A program made the position numbers and the translations under genes. Below, piece after piece: positions 45,401 to 60,400 of a stretch of 64,000 bases of DNA. The stretch spans positions 21,370-85,369 of the forward strand of contig BQKZ01002525.1 of assembly GCA_036244855.1 (NCBI GenBank), read 5' to 3'. The notes under the pieces are model-generated. The model did no database searches and was not told the origin of the DNA. It saw only the letters and a list, made by a program, of their open reading frames with translations. How positions within the stretch are numbered: the first letter of the stretch is position 1; each line of letters starts with the position of its first letter. Source of the DNA: Temnopleurus reevesii. Lineage: Eukaryota; Echinodermata; Echinoidea; Temnopleuroida; Temnopleuridae.

Positions 45401-48400
45401 ATCTGCTTCTTTCCTATTTTTATGAAATTTGTGTGTAGTATTGGATTAGAAACTTAGGAATGTTCCTATTTTTTTTTTTTCAAAGTTACCTTTTCCTATT
45501 TCCTGACTGTCAGGGTTGGCAGGTATGATCTCCTTTCTCCTCCTTCTCTTTCCCTCCACCAATCCCAGGGGTATCCTCTCAATACTTCTTGTATCTCACC
45601 TTTTCTGCAGAATTTCAGGGAAATGCAACATTGAGCTGTTTTATAATTTTCAATAGTTTTCTCTTTAGTTTCACCTTGACCTTGAACTTCGCTAGTTTGT
45701 TGCCTGTTACCATTTTTTGTGTATGCCAGGAATAATTTTCCTGGTATCGCATCGAACTTTGCTATACATTTTAGCATGATTGCTATACAAAGTTTGTTTT
45801 GTTTAGCAACTTTATTACATTGAACTGCGCAGTAAATTATTAAAGATTTTTCCTGTGTCTCTAAAACTGCTAATCAAACATGAAAAGTGAAATTATTTCC
45901 TGGATATGCATTATTGAGCTTGGGAATGTTTTTCAATAGTCTTCTCTTTAGTTTGACTTTGACCTTGACCTTCACTTATTTGTCACCTATGACTCTAATT
46001 TGTGTATGATATGGCTGATGGTTTCCAATGCTATCAGCTATGATTGTAAGGTAATCAGTACATTTTTTTATTCAAATTTTGTTCATTATTTGTTTTTTTT
46101 AATATTTGCTTAAGGGATATTTTTTTCCTTTGCATTGGGGCCGCTGCTAAATATCTTGGGGCTATTTTGCTCATTAAAGGGGCCACTCTTTATCAAGCAG
46201 ACAAGCAGTTGAAAACCCTGTATTAGCCATAATGTAAAGCAGTGCCTTCAAAGCTTGCAGCTGTGTAGTCATGCATTGCACTGCATCAAGGTGTATGATA
46301 TTTGTAAAAAAACTATTCATATTTTGCATCCCACATTGCATTGCAAATCTGTTTACAGTTAGGAATATTCCATAATATACATTATACATTCTGTAAAAAG
46401 TTTTATTTTCAAATCTTTAAGAGGTTTTATTGGGGGTGATTCTGAACAAAAAAAAAAATCCCCAAACATAGGGGTCTTAGAGCTTTTAGGGGCTATTTTG
46501 ATTGCCATTCTGAGTTAAATTGTCCAACGGTCTTCATGTGTTTCCTATGCTGGGTATTTCCATGGGATTCAGTAAATTTTTGTGACACACATGAGCTTAT
46601 GTGCACTTTTCACATCAGGTAAATGATTCAATAATGGCACAAGGAAAATTGATGTCCCATCCAGCATTCATCAAAGATGTTGGCATATATTTGCAATTCG
46701 ATACCCAATGATTTCCTGTAAATAAATGTAAAACTGATGCAATGTCCATGCGACAAAGTTAAAGGTATAGCTTCGTAATGGTCGGGATGCAGAAAGTGAT
46801 GTCAAAAGAGCTGATGTATTCACAAGTTGCTTTACATGCCTAATATATCTGTGTAGGATATAAGGAGTACATTTTTGCTTGTATTCTGTATATTTTACGT
46901 CGATCACATCAATCAGCCATTATTCCTACGTTGTGCTAAGTGCTTTTGCACGGAGGAGCGTCGGCCTGAAATGGGCGGTGCGATCGGTGGTATTGTCTGT
47001 GGGGTGTGAGTTCGTGTTCATTTTGTACATGAAGCATGTTGTGTAACGAAGCACGACCGCAGCATACTTTTTTATTTTGCAATTTCTAGGTCGATTTCAT
47101 TCAAACAAACTATGAACATGCTCTAATTTACTATTGAAAAACTGCATTATGGTATTAATTTTACTGCAGCTCGCAAACTAGTTAAATATCTGAAGCGCCC
47201 TCCTCCCAAAACTGGTCTATCGCTTTAAATTTGTGTATGCCATTTGCTTGATATGTTCTGGAATTGAATCCACTTTGGGCACTTATCCAATAAAACAGCA
47301 TTTTATCAATTATATTATCATGGTGTAAACCATATTATCTTATCTTTCAGTGCATTCTAATCTGGATCATGTATATTTGCCAAGATTTTAAGTTGGTAAA
47401 TATTTGAACTTCATGTATTTACTACGTTTGAGTAAAAATAAGCTTGACTTGTGATGATCTATAATACCCTTACCATCACCTTTGTGAGTGAGAGAGCTCC
47501 CAAATGTTTCCCATATATTTTATAATAATTTTTCTTTATATTTTAGAGAGACATTTTGGGAACGCCCCTAAAAATTCTCTTCATATGCAAAGAACTGTAT
47601 ATGAGGTCATATACAGTACTATGCATATGAAAAGAATTTTTAGGGGGCATTTGTGGAAATCCCTTGGAGAGGAACTTATTTGATTTACAAAAGATATTAA
47701 GATGTAATTACACCTGACATGAACATACTTTGAATCATTCTTCATTATGTCTTATGTTAATTGGGAAATATTTACAACTGCCCATTATTAAGAGAGGTTA
47801 ACTTGGTGAACAATAAAGATGGAATGCAATTACTGCTCAATGGAGTATGAAGGGAATGTTTCCACAATTCTATCAATAGAAACAACAGGCTCAATTGTGG
47901 AATGATTCAAGGTATGTTCACGTCAGGTGAAAGTACGTTCTAATATCCTTTGTAAATAAAATAAGTTCCTCTTCAAGGGATTGCCACAAATGCTGCTAAA
48001 CATTCTATTCATATGCATAGTACTGTATATGACCTCATATACAGTACTCTGCATATGAAGAGAATTTTTAGGGGCGTTCCCAAATTGGCTCACTAAAATA
48101 TAAAGAAAAATTATTATAAAATATATGGGACACATTTGGGAGCTCTCTCATCGACAAGGTTGATGGTAAGGGTAACATAGATCACCACAAGTCAACATGC
48201 ATTGTCATAAAAGTGGACCTTTAAAGTTCAGCCTTTATTGATGAATTACTCATTTTCTAATTTTCAACTTGATACATTTCGTGCATCCATGTCACGGAAA
48301 TTGTGATATCTGATATCAGGTTCTCTACATGGCTTGTTCACAAACTTTGATATTCGATATCCATTATTTTTTCCGTAGAATACATTTCATTTGCATTCAT

Positions 48401-51400
48401 ACCAATTCGAAACTAATGTGATTTAGAAACATCAAGTTTCTTCAATAAAAACTTCAATATGAACTATGATATGCTTTTTGAAAAGGCTTTCTTTACTCTT
48501 CAATATCTCCTTTTTGGTTGTTTGTTTGAATTATAGTCTGTACATTGTGGATGCTCAGCTAGACTTATTCTGTGAAATCCATTATTCTATCGTAATTCTG
48601 CTACGATACATTTATGTTTTTGTGTATAATTCAGCTTAAAGGGGAACTTCACCAAGACATTTATGTACGCTTAGTGGATGAAAAAAATACAATGGTCAAT
48701 CTGTGAAAATTTGAGGAAAATCCAACAATCCATTAAAAAGTTATGAATTTTCAAAGTTTTGATCTACACCCCTCATGGGCTCCTTAAATTGGCAACGTAC
48801 AGACACAAAGTGGCTGCCAACATGGAGAACTCTCCATTCACTTTGTACACAGAATTTCACATTTTCTTCTTTTTCTAGAAAAGTAGACAAAATTGTACTA
48901 TTCTCTTCAAATATGATATGGACATTTTGATTCTGCATGCATTTCGGAATGAATTTTGTTGAATTATTGTCTACTTTTCTAGAAAAAGAAGAAAATGTGA
49001 AATTCTGTGTACAAAGTGAATGGAGAGTTCTCCATGTTAGCAGCCATTTTGTGCCTTTGCATTGCCAATTTAAGGAGCCCATGAGGGGATTAAATGAAAA
49101 CTTTGAAAACTTATAACTCTTGAATTGATTGGTGGATTTTGCTCAAATTTTCACAGTTTGATCATTGTATTTGTCTTCATCCACTGAGAGTGCATCAATG
49201 TCTGGATGAAGTTCCCCTTTAAATTCAATAGCAAATATTGAAATTCACACTGTTAATAAGGTACGTGTGAAATTATCAAGTTTGCCCCAGTGAGAATCAA
49301 AAAGGCATTGTTGGTTGTGACGATTATTCTTTCATCAGTTTTCCCCTGATTTCTCATACAGACACTTTCCCAGATGCGAGTAAAGAGCATGTTAAATTTC
49401 ACACATTATATTGTAAAGTACAACAAACAAAAAATTATCCCCCCTTGATTGAAAATAGTATGATTTTGTATTAGGTTATGGTCAAGTTACTAAATTTAAA
49501 GGTAATGATTTCTGGGTAGCTTATGGGTAAAAAAATCAGCATATTCCTATATCTTATGTGTTAGTGAACTAACATTTAATAGAGAGGGGAAAAACCTACA
49601 ACTAACTAGTCCAGTTGAGGATTGAGTGTTCTGATAGCACCCACCTCTGCATATTCACTTTATACACAGAACACACAGGGACTGCACATCACTCAACCAC
49701 AGAGTCCTTATATAACACCCTGAGCTGTATACCCCTCTGATCACGACCTTGTGGAGTCTGGGGGACAACGCCCCTCCCCCCCCCCCCCCCAATTGAAAAG
49801 TCATGCTACTTTCAATGGGGGGATTGACTCTTTTTGTTTGTGTTTAAAATACAAGCTGCTCCCAGACTAATAAATTCCAGACAACATGACAAACCAGCTT
49901 CCTCATGCGTAAAAATTGCCCTACACTGCAAAATCTAGATCACAGTTCGAAAATTTGTAGAATAAGATCAAGAGATAGAGAGAAAGCGCCCCTCACCCCC
50001 CCCCCCCTAAAAAAAANNNNNNNNNNNNNNNNNNNNNNNNNNNNNNNNNNNNNNNNNNNNNNNNNNNNNNNNNNNNNNNNNNNNNNNNNNNNNNNNNNNN
50101 NNNNNNNNNNNNNNNNNNNNNNNNNNNNCCCCCCCCCCCCCCAAAAAAGGAAAAAAGATTGAAAGAGATTAAACTGCTAAACCTGTCACATCATTATTTT
50201 GAGTACCAGCAGTGTCATATCATTCTTTCGAGTGCCATCAGCACCATTGTAAAATGTAGTGCACAGGTCGAAAATTTGTAGAATAAGATCAAAATATCGA
50301 GAGAAAGCCCCCCCCCCCAAAAAAAAGAAATAAATAAAATTGAAAAGGATTATACGTGTAAACCTGTGACATCATTCTTTTGAGTATCGTCAGTGTCATA
50401 TCGGTCCTTTGAGTGTCGTCAACACCATTGTCGTGTTTCATGCAATGGAAGTGCGGTGTCTGCGTAATTTCATTGTGTCTTTATGGTTCATTACAAAGAA
50501 CTTTTGAGCAAATATCAGATTGGAATGCGAAAGATGGGTGTAAATATCTCATAATTTTTATGGTTGATTGCAGGTGAGCTTGTGAGCAAATTTATTGGAA
50601 TTTGTGTTCACAATTTTTTGTCTAGCACTGAATGCTCACAACCGATAAAAAAAAAGTGAGTCGGAGTACCTACATCCAGTTGCTTGAAGATATTTGTGTG
50701 TTCATTTATGTCAAGATTAAGATAAAGAAAACGTGTTTGTTTTACAATCATTTCAATAATAATAATAATAATAATGGTGGCTACTTATATAGCGCACAGG
50801 TCCACCATAAGGTGCTCATGGCACTTTAGAAACAAGGAAAACAAAATAAACAAATAGTAAAAACATGAAGGAAATAGAAAGTAACAAACATTTTTTTTGA
50901 CACAGAGAGAGAATCTCCCGAACAACATAAAAAGCATTATAAAAATGATTAGTCAGGTGAGAACAGATGCAATTTTAAATGGGACTTGAAGGATTCTGTT
51001 GATTCAATTTGTCTTAATTCGTAAGGTTCCATTAATCGGTTCCATAGTGTTGTAGATTATTATAAATATTTCCTGATATTTTTCATAATGACACTATGAG
51101 GTTTTTTCATTGATGCAGCACCAAATACCTTGAATGATGTTGAAAGGAAGAAAAATTGGCAATTTCCCCGAAATGATAGACATAGCACATGCATAAGCTT
51201 CCCAAATTGGAATTGAATGGTGGGGAATACGGTTATTGTCATGTTTGCTATCATTTTTGTTAAAGCCCAAGTATAGTTTTGGTAAAGATTAGGAAATGTG
51301 AATTTTGGGGATGTTTATCATTACATATAATTCTTATGCACATTTTGAGACCATAGCATACTTTTTTCACCTACTGTTACTTTTGAAAATTTGAATTTGA

Positions 51401-54400
51401 CCGTTAAACCATATTTAGCGCCCTCTCTTGCTTATAAAAATATTTTGCTTGTTATCGGGCATATATACAAAGTTATTTCCGATATTTGACAATATAATGA
51501 TAAAAAGGTATACACAACAACAAAATTCTGAAATTTTCATCCAATTTTGTGCATGAGAAGTTGTCCTTTATCAAAAAAGAAAATTTTGAATTAGTGTCGT
51601 GGGACACGACACTTAAATATCTTGCACATTTTAGGTTATAGCTTTTCCAAAATTTGTTCATTTTTCACACAATCTATTGTGCAACATTTTTAAGATACTA
51701 TATATCGTTTTATATAGATTTGAAGATAAAATTTGGCCATAAAAATATTTGCTTTTACCAAAACTTTACTTGGGCTTTATAAAAAAAAGCTGTTTCATTA
51801 TTCACATTCTAATCTTGACCTCGTGCATATTTCAGAAAGGTTAGCATCTCTGCATTGGCTATCAGTGCCCCATCTAAAACCCAAATATAGTTTAAATGTG
51901 AATTTCAAGGGACGTTTATCATGACATATATCTTAAAAGCCCCGGTCACATAGGTCCCTGGAAGCAACACGATTCACCCTGACTCTTTGTTCTGAGACAG
52001 TTAACTGTGAATTAACAAAGAGTCGGGGTGAATCGTGTTGCTTCCAGGGTCCTATGTGACCGGGGCATTACACACATTTCAAGAACATAGCCTAATTCTT
52101 TACAAATTTATTCTTTCTGAAAATATGAATCCGACCAGTAAACCATAGTTAGTGCCCTCTCTCGGTGATAACAATAGTGTGTTTGGTATTTGGCATATGC
52201 ACGGTTATATCTGAGATTTTAATGATGAAATGGTAATGTTCATCCAATTCTGTGCATGAGAAGCTGTCCTTTGTAAAGAAGGAAAATAATGATTCAGTCT
52301 CTCGGGAACTGGGACTGAGATATTTTGCACATTAGGTTAAAGCCTTACCCAAACTCATTTATTTTCCCAACAATTTTTTTTGTGTGTGCAATATCTAATA
52401 CTACATTTCATTCTATTTAGATTTGAAGACAAAACTTAGGCACAAAAATATTCGCTTTCACCAAAACTTTACTTGGGCTTTAATAGACAATTGTCATAGC
52501 ATCATTTTGCAATAGTCAGCTCCATATTGTCCATAACAATTGACCAAGGCCAAATTTGCACTGTCCAATACTGTACATCATAGACAATTTTAATAACGAG
52601 CTCCAGTATCTTGTCCATCGTAAATATTTATGCTGACGCATGTACCACAGTACAATGAACCAGCAACTTTTGTGATATATTCAAAAGAGGTATGATACAG
52701 CTAGACAAGAATCAATATATATTTACATGTATGCTTTGCATCTATTTCACACGCTGGCTATATTATATTTTGATTTTTATTATGTACGAGGCCTCAGAGC
52801 TTCTTTTGTTAGGCCAGAGTTTATTTTTCATAAAAAGCGTTTGTCAGTTTGTCGGAAAAGATTTTTTTTTTTTTTTCATTTTTCAAACACATATTAAACA
52901 GTTCATGAAGAGAAAATGTCTTAAAAGGGGATGAAAAGTCAACGAGCATGTGAAAATATCTTGTCAGTTCATACATGTAGCTCGTGTTTTTTTTTCAAAC
53001 ACATATTAAACAGTTCATAACGAAAATATGTCTTAGAAGGGCAAGACTGCCGCGACTGCTTGGACTTCCCTATGGAAGATGAGTTCCACTTTTTCCAGTC
53101 AGGACAAATTCAGAGAATATGATAAAAATTCCTAAAATCAGGTACAAATCAGGGAATTTTCGGCTCCTGAAACATTTGGAACTATGACATCAACATCATC
53201 ATGGTATCTTATTGCAATTTGCTATGCATCTTTATGATCAGGGCGCTACAAACCCACTTGCCAGCTTGCCCGGGGTAACGAAATTAAGCTGTCGGGCAAG
53301 TAAATGAAATTGGCACTTGCCCAATTGGGCAACTAACAATTTTATACTAGTTTTCCTCTATGTGCAAATTTGCATTGGCCATCAATTTTGAGCAAGACAA
53401 ACACTTGTTCGGGCAAGTGATTGGAAAACTTGGTTGCCCGACCGGGCAACTGGTGAAAAAAATTCTTGTAGCACCCTGATATTGATGCAGGGAATAATTT
53501 CACATTCCATTTTTGACTCTCAATTTTAGACATTGAGGAATCATCTTCAACAGTTTACTGTACAGTTCTATGAGAAAATAGTTGCTACACAAAACATCTT
53601 TTGTGTAGCAATCATGCTAAAATGCACAGCAAATTGCGATGCGATACCAAGAAAATTACTTCCTGTGATGTATGTACACAGGAGTATTGGAAATGTTCCC
53701 TCAATGTCTAGAAAAACCTCTCATTGAGTAAAGTGGTTCTTACTCTCGCCTTTCATCCAGAGGGTCCTCAAATCCAAAATGTGGCATTATTTACCTTCAT
53801 CATGAAATTCATCCACATTGTGCTGCACTCAACCCAGGTGAGGTGAATAGGTACCTGGCCGGAATATTTATTCCTTGAAAGGCCATGCGCACTGGTGTAC
53901 GCCGGGCTAAAGCCATGGTAGTAATAATGCAAAATGCCATGAGCACTGAGCGGAGTTGATACATGCGCTATATAAATTGCATCTATTATTATTACTATCA
54001 TTATTATTATTTCTATAATTATTCCCTGATATCAGTATTGAGGATGTTTCAAAATAGGTTGAAATGACAGAATGAAGTTAATATACAAATCAGGAAAAGA
54101 ATCACAGAATTCATTTTCCTCAGATAGTGGGACCCCGGAGCTAGGAAACACAGGCTTTATACTTTACAAGTGTTAACGGGGTGTAAAATGTATGTTGCAT
54201 ATTTGACTTTTTCAGCTTTACCCTTCCTTGCTTTCCAATGGACTTAGTTCCTTTTCAATTAAGTTTTCAATTCAGATGAGTAATTTTCTCATGAAATCGT
54301 AAGAGTTCAATTGAAATGTGACTTTGAACGGTGAAGATTAGCTGAAGCATCCATGCGAGAAGAATTGGCACAGATTTTTTCTCATGTCATCAATATCTAT

Positions 54401-57400
54401 GAATTCGTAACACATTGAACCTTTTCAAGATGATTGAACATGTTTTGTGTTTTGGTTCAATGGCTTTTGATTCAGTGCTCTAAAAATGAGACACATGAGT
54501 AGAAAGAGGGAAAAAAATCGACAAAAGACCTAACCATTCCTATTTTGCCGTTTTGCCGTTTGACGCAGAGAATTTTCTAGATGAAATTAATCGCTAAAAC
54601 TGCAATTTACATTAGTATACCTTGTTAATTATAGTTTTTATTTTTTATTTTATAGTTTTTATTTTTGTCACTGAAATTGGTTATTTATTGAATGTTATTA
54701 GCATAGCATAAAAAGTGCAGGGGAGTTTTTTTAAAACATCTTTACACACTCCAATAGACTTGCACGAATAACTAAAAAAGTAGGGCCTACAGCTTCGCCA
54801 AATGTTGCAAGATTTAACTGAAAAAAAGGTGGGGGGCTGCAGCACCCCCTCCTATTTTGCTGTCCCTGCATCTTTACCGCCATCATCATTCCTTATTTAC
54901 ACAACACTGTAACTGTTTTGAGTTTGCCAAATAAATAATGATAATAATAATAATAATGACCAAGTATTACTTGTTTTGATTAAAAAGACTTTACATGCGT
55001 ACTTTCAGGAGTGTGGTCTTTCCCGATTTTCTCTTCTAATTAAGAGGTTTTGTTGGTAAACCTCATAACAAATATCAATCTAAAGATAATTACACTTGGC
55101 GAAGGATCAGAATTATGAACTAATGAATGAAGTTGACAGAAGGTTTAAAGGAGATGGTAAATATGGTTATCTTACTGCTGTGGTCTCTATTTATCAATTT
55201 AAAAAATACAATCTGCAAATGAATAGATGGAAATTCACCCACTAGGTTGACCACACTGTCTGTGTAATTCCCCTTTGAGCAAATATATGGTTAAAGCAAA
55301 ATAAACGAGAAGAAAAAGTCTGCTCACTTAATATGCACCTGTGGCCATTTTTTGCTTTGGTTCAATGACTTTTTATTTAGGGCTCTAAAATTTACAGAAA
55401 ATCCGTGAGTAGAAAGACAAAAGTTTTCTGAACAAAGTCGATCTGACCATTTTTATTGTGTAATAATAATCAAATCAGCGCAGAGAATGTTTTTTAATGA
55501 AAATAATCAGTAGATTTGTCATGAATCCTTAAAGATATATTCTGGTATTTGTTAAAATAATAAAATGAATGTTTACAGAATCGCACAAAATGTGAGAAGA
55601 ATGTTCAGAACTATGAATAAATAATATGTGCCAAAGTGTTTTGCAAGAAAATGTATAATGGCAGAGAAATGTGCAAATAAAGGGTCAAAATTGGGCCATG
55701 TCGGGCCGACAGATTTTATACCAGTCCCACGCGCTGCTTCCTGTGTTTGCTGCAGTGGACAGAGCACGTGGAGAATGACATAATTTCGCTTTTAACCGGT
55801 TTGAGGTTATCATATTAGTTTTCCCTTGTCTACACAAGTCACGTTGTGCTTTGTTTGTAACATAAGATTATTTTAATCATTCATTTTTCCAAATTGAAGT
55901 TCTTTGCAAGTACTCGATATTCGCTTTAAACTGGCAACACATAAACATTAAAGAAATCACTACTTTTTTATGTAAATTGGCAATTTAAAATTTTCGATCT
56001 TGCTTTTCAACAATGAAAATTCAAATTGGGAACAATGTATTTCATTCAAATATTCTAAAAAGAAAATTAAAAATGTCACTGCTGCCAATTTAAAGAAGAA
56101 ATAGTAAGTGAATTTGCTACAACATAATTCCCGTCCTGAATGGGTTAATAGAGGACAACCAAATATAGTTCTTTCTTTACACCATTACAAGTGTCTCGGA
56201 CTTGCAGAAAATTTGTAACTTAGTTTGAATGATGCAATTGTAATCTATACCCCTATCACGTCACACTCTGTCCTAATTGCTGCCAGTAGCTACAAATAAA
56301 CAGTCTCTGTTTGGCCTTTCGCAGAAACGACCGGGATTATAATTGATTTTTCTTTCCTCAGAGCACAAACCGTTGTAGTGATATGATCAGGGCCTTATCA
56401 TATAGGCTTATAATGTTGTGCATGATAAAAGTTACGTTGCAGATGTTTGACATTTCTAGTTGCAGGCCTAAACTTGGCTTTAGTCATTATTCATTATCAC
56501 TTTTGAAAGTTATATTATGGTCTGCACTATCAGACTATTATTGTCACCATTGACTACTCATAATTGGCTGTAGTAATAATATAGTCTGCATGCACAGACC
56601 ATTGTCTTTCAGGGTTGCATTTTGTGCAGTGCATAGGCAGTACATGGTACAGAAACTAAAATGATAGACAGTCATTTTGTTTCAAAGGATTTAGAATATT
56701 GTGAGGTAGTCTATAAATGCAGACTCTTGATTATGCACTATGCACATTGTAGAAAACGAACCTCAAGAGTCTGTACCTACAGACTAGTATTAATGCTGGA
56801 ATGTGTGTAGAATTTCAGTGTGTACATACCTGTGTGTGTGTCATAGACTAGGCACTCTGCCAAGCTACAGTGAGCTGTTTGCTATCTCTCCGCTCTGATT
56901 GGTTCATTGTGTGGGTGTGTCAGGAGGCTTGGCCTCTTCAGGTTGTATTGATTTTTGTCCACATGTGTTTTGTGTGTACTGAGTAATCTTTGTTTTTGTA
57001 CATGGAAACCTATAGGGAACCTACAGGGATATGTAGGTGGCCTTGTGCATTGCTAAATTTAGCATGTATTATCTATACATATATGCAGGTACACCTTTAC
57101 TATTATGATGGAATTATATGTCTCCGCTATAGTATTATGAAACAGAAAGGGGGAAGGACAGCTAGTAAATAAACCGCAGGAGAGCGAAGAAATATCATTA
57201 ATGAAGTTGGACAGATTCCAGTGATACTGATAGAGAATGGAAATAAATTGACACTTCGATTTGAAATTTGTAGTATATAAACATAATAATAATATAAAAA
57301 TAATATATCCAATTTATATAGCTCATGTATCCACTCTCATTGCTGAGTGCTCAAGGAGCTTTGCATTATTATTACCCTGGCTTTAGCCCGGCAGCCACCA

Positions 57401-60400
57401 GCGCACTTGGCATTTCAAGGAATATCCTGAGTGCAGCACAGTGTGGATAAATTTCTTGCTGAAGGAAATTGACGTCATGGGTGGGATAAACCGAAGAATA
57501 TAAAGAAAGAAGAAATTCACACAGTTGAAACATACTGGAAGTGTAATAACAACAATCTATTAAAAAGAATTGCTTCATGCTTTTCATGTAGTATGTGTTT
57601 CAATGATCTGTATTAAAATCAAATAGAATTAATAGACCGATGTAGGGGATGTTGCTCAAAATCAACTGCAAATCAACTGCAACTTTGCCAATTGTAACAC
57701 GCATTTTCATTCGCGCACGGTATGCGCATTTAACAAGACGCGCATGAAACAATGATTTTGATTGGCGCGTTCCGATCAACTGCAACTTGCAATCAATTGC
57801 AGCTTTTGAGCAACAGCCCCATAGAAATGTATGCACCACATATCTATGCATGTTAAACGACTGCTGATGTTGAACGACAATACATGGAATCCAGTTTGAA
57901 TACAATACTTGTTGCTGTCTCGGGCAAGATTTCGGTCATCAAGATCAACATTTGTGCATAAAGAACGCATAAAATATGCATCTATTAATAAGCCCGCCTA
58001 TTGCAGTGAATAATTTTACTTTTCACTTTTGATTAGCAGTTTTAGACATTGAGGAAACTTTTCCAATTCTTTACTGTACAGTTCTATGTGAAAAAGTTTC
58101 TGCACAAGATATATTTTAACAATCCTGCTAAAAAATGCATAGCAAATTAGGATACCAGGAAAATTATTCCCTGTACTGCAAAAGCTGTCTCATATAGTTT
58201 CTACAAATTTCTCCTTGAAAACTAAACTCCCAAATCTCCCAAATCTCCCAAATATTATTCCCATTATACTGAATTCTATCCAACCTTGTTCAACCTACAC
58301 AATTATGAATAAACCCAGACACATTGGCATTTTATTGAGCCGAGTTAGGAGTGGAATTTTGATGGGCCAACCCAACAATAGATTTCAAGGGAATAGAAAT
58401 TATTTGCATATATTTTGTAGGTCAGTTTAAAGGATTTGTCAATATTTTATGTGTGGAATAATATGGGAGTAGGTTGCAGAATTGCCATATTACAGGTAAC
58501 TATGCCCACAGAGTGATCTCTTGGGACCAAAAGCATTTGTTTGACTTCCAAGAAATTTGACTTATAAAAGGTAAATAAAACATGTTTTGTATGTATTATG
58601 ATTTGTCTAAAAAAATCAGAAGTAAAAAAGGAACCCCCCCCCCCCCCCCAACAACAAAAAAACACCACGAAGATATCAACATGAATCAATCTCTCATCAT
58701 CTCTGTTAATCATCTCGGTTCCTTCATTCTATTTTTAAAAAAATATTATTTCTGAATTGCATCATTTCTGAGTAGCCCATTAATTGGGTCTCTCCCTTTC
58801 CTCAAAATTTGAATTTTCAAATGTTTCAATTTTCTCCAGTTGCCCTGTTAGGCGACCAGATTTTTAAATCACTTGCCCAAACATAATATTCTCTTGCCCA
58901 AAGTTGATGGCTGATGCCAATTTGCACATTGATGGAAACTAGTATCATGCCATTATTTGCCCTATTGGGCAAGTGAACATTTCATTTACTTGCCTGACAG
59001 CTAAATTTTGTTGCCCGAGGCATGTGGGCAAGTGGGTTTGTTGCACCTCTGATTACAGATCTCTGTATGATTTATGTACTTAATACCTGTTGCTATGTTG
59101 GGCAAGCCTCGGACAAGATTCCGGATCAAGAACAACCTTTGTGTTGGCATCTATTATTAATCCCGCCTGTTCGGGAACGCAAAGTCACATTGCAGTGGAA
59201 ATAGGTTTGAAATACTCAGGACATTGTTCTCTTTCAAATCTTAATGTGATATTAGATGCTCAGTTTTATGGAACATGGAAATACTTCCAAATGTCATTAA
59301 AAGGCGACAGTCTGCCTCTATCGATTGTGTATATTTTTTGTGCAAGGTTTTTGTGTCTCTGGTAATCCTTTGAATGTTATCAAACATGCATCATTGATTT
59401 TAGTTGTTGAAAAGTAGGCCCATAGTGATATGAACTAATAAAAAAGTGATCCTAAACTTTTTTTGTGATGTTTTTCTACCCTTTCTGCACCCCAAATTCC
59501 TGAACCATTATTAAAGGGGAACCCACTCTTTGAACTATTGTGCTGTCAGTAGACATAGAAAACTGAGATGAACAAACTGAAAATTTAAGCAAAGCCGCAT
59601 TACTTGTTGAAAAGTTGTGAAGTTTTCCAAATCTCAACAATAGGCAACTTTAATTGGAATCTGCGATATCATGAATGACAACTTTCCAGCCATTCTGAGT
59701 ACAAAGTTTTCCTTTTTTTCACGAAAGGAGTCAACAAATTGTCAGAGTTTTTGCTTTAGTATCATACCTTTATCAATTTTTCACGTTATTTTTGAAAGAA
59801 TCTTATTGAACCCTTCTTCCAGATTTTACATTAATCCATTTATAGATAATTTTATGGACAAATTGAAGGGGGAGTTGCACGTTAGTTCATCACAAATCAT
59901 CCCAAAATGGCCAACTCACTCATCCCCACCAGAGAAAATCACTAAAACTTTAAGAATTCTTAACTTTTGTTTTAACTTTTGAGTAGATCATGAGATGTTG
60001 CTAAAACATTTTTAGTTTGTTCATATGATCTATATTCTTTCATTGAAATCACGATAAGGCCCCTCAAAATAATTGTTTAAATGCCCTCAACCGACAAACC
60101 CTCGAAAAATGGCCTGACCTGAACTTGTTTGTTTTTTTTTTTATTGTTTTGGGGGGCTTTTCACTATATTAAAATATCACAGTAAAATTATAAATAAACA
60201 ATTGAAATATGATGTGAAAATGACATTTTCTCATGCACTTATATTATTATGCTTTTCATCCCTTCATAAGTCTAATTTTCCTCATTAAAACTAATCATAA
60301 AAAACACATTTTCCCACTGATCTACTCTTCTTTTTTCCTCAAAAAGTGCAGTGGAGGGTATCATAACAATTTATCTTTTTATCTATTCCAAAGGTGGGTC

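Noticed and set aside
47435..48203. CRISPR-like or phage-like repeat
   Set aside because: Two inverted arms with no regularly spaced direct repeats, in an animal genome.
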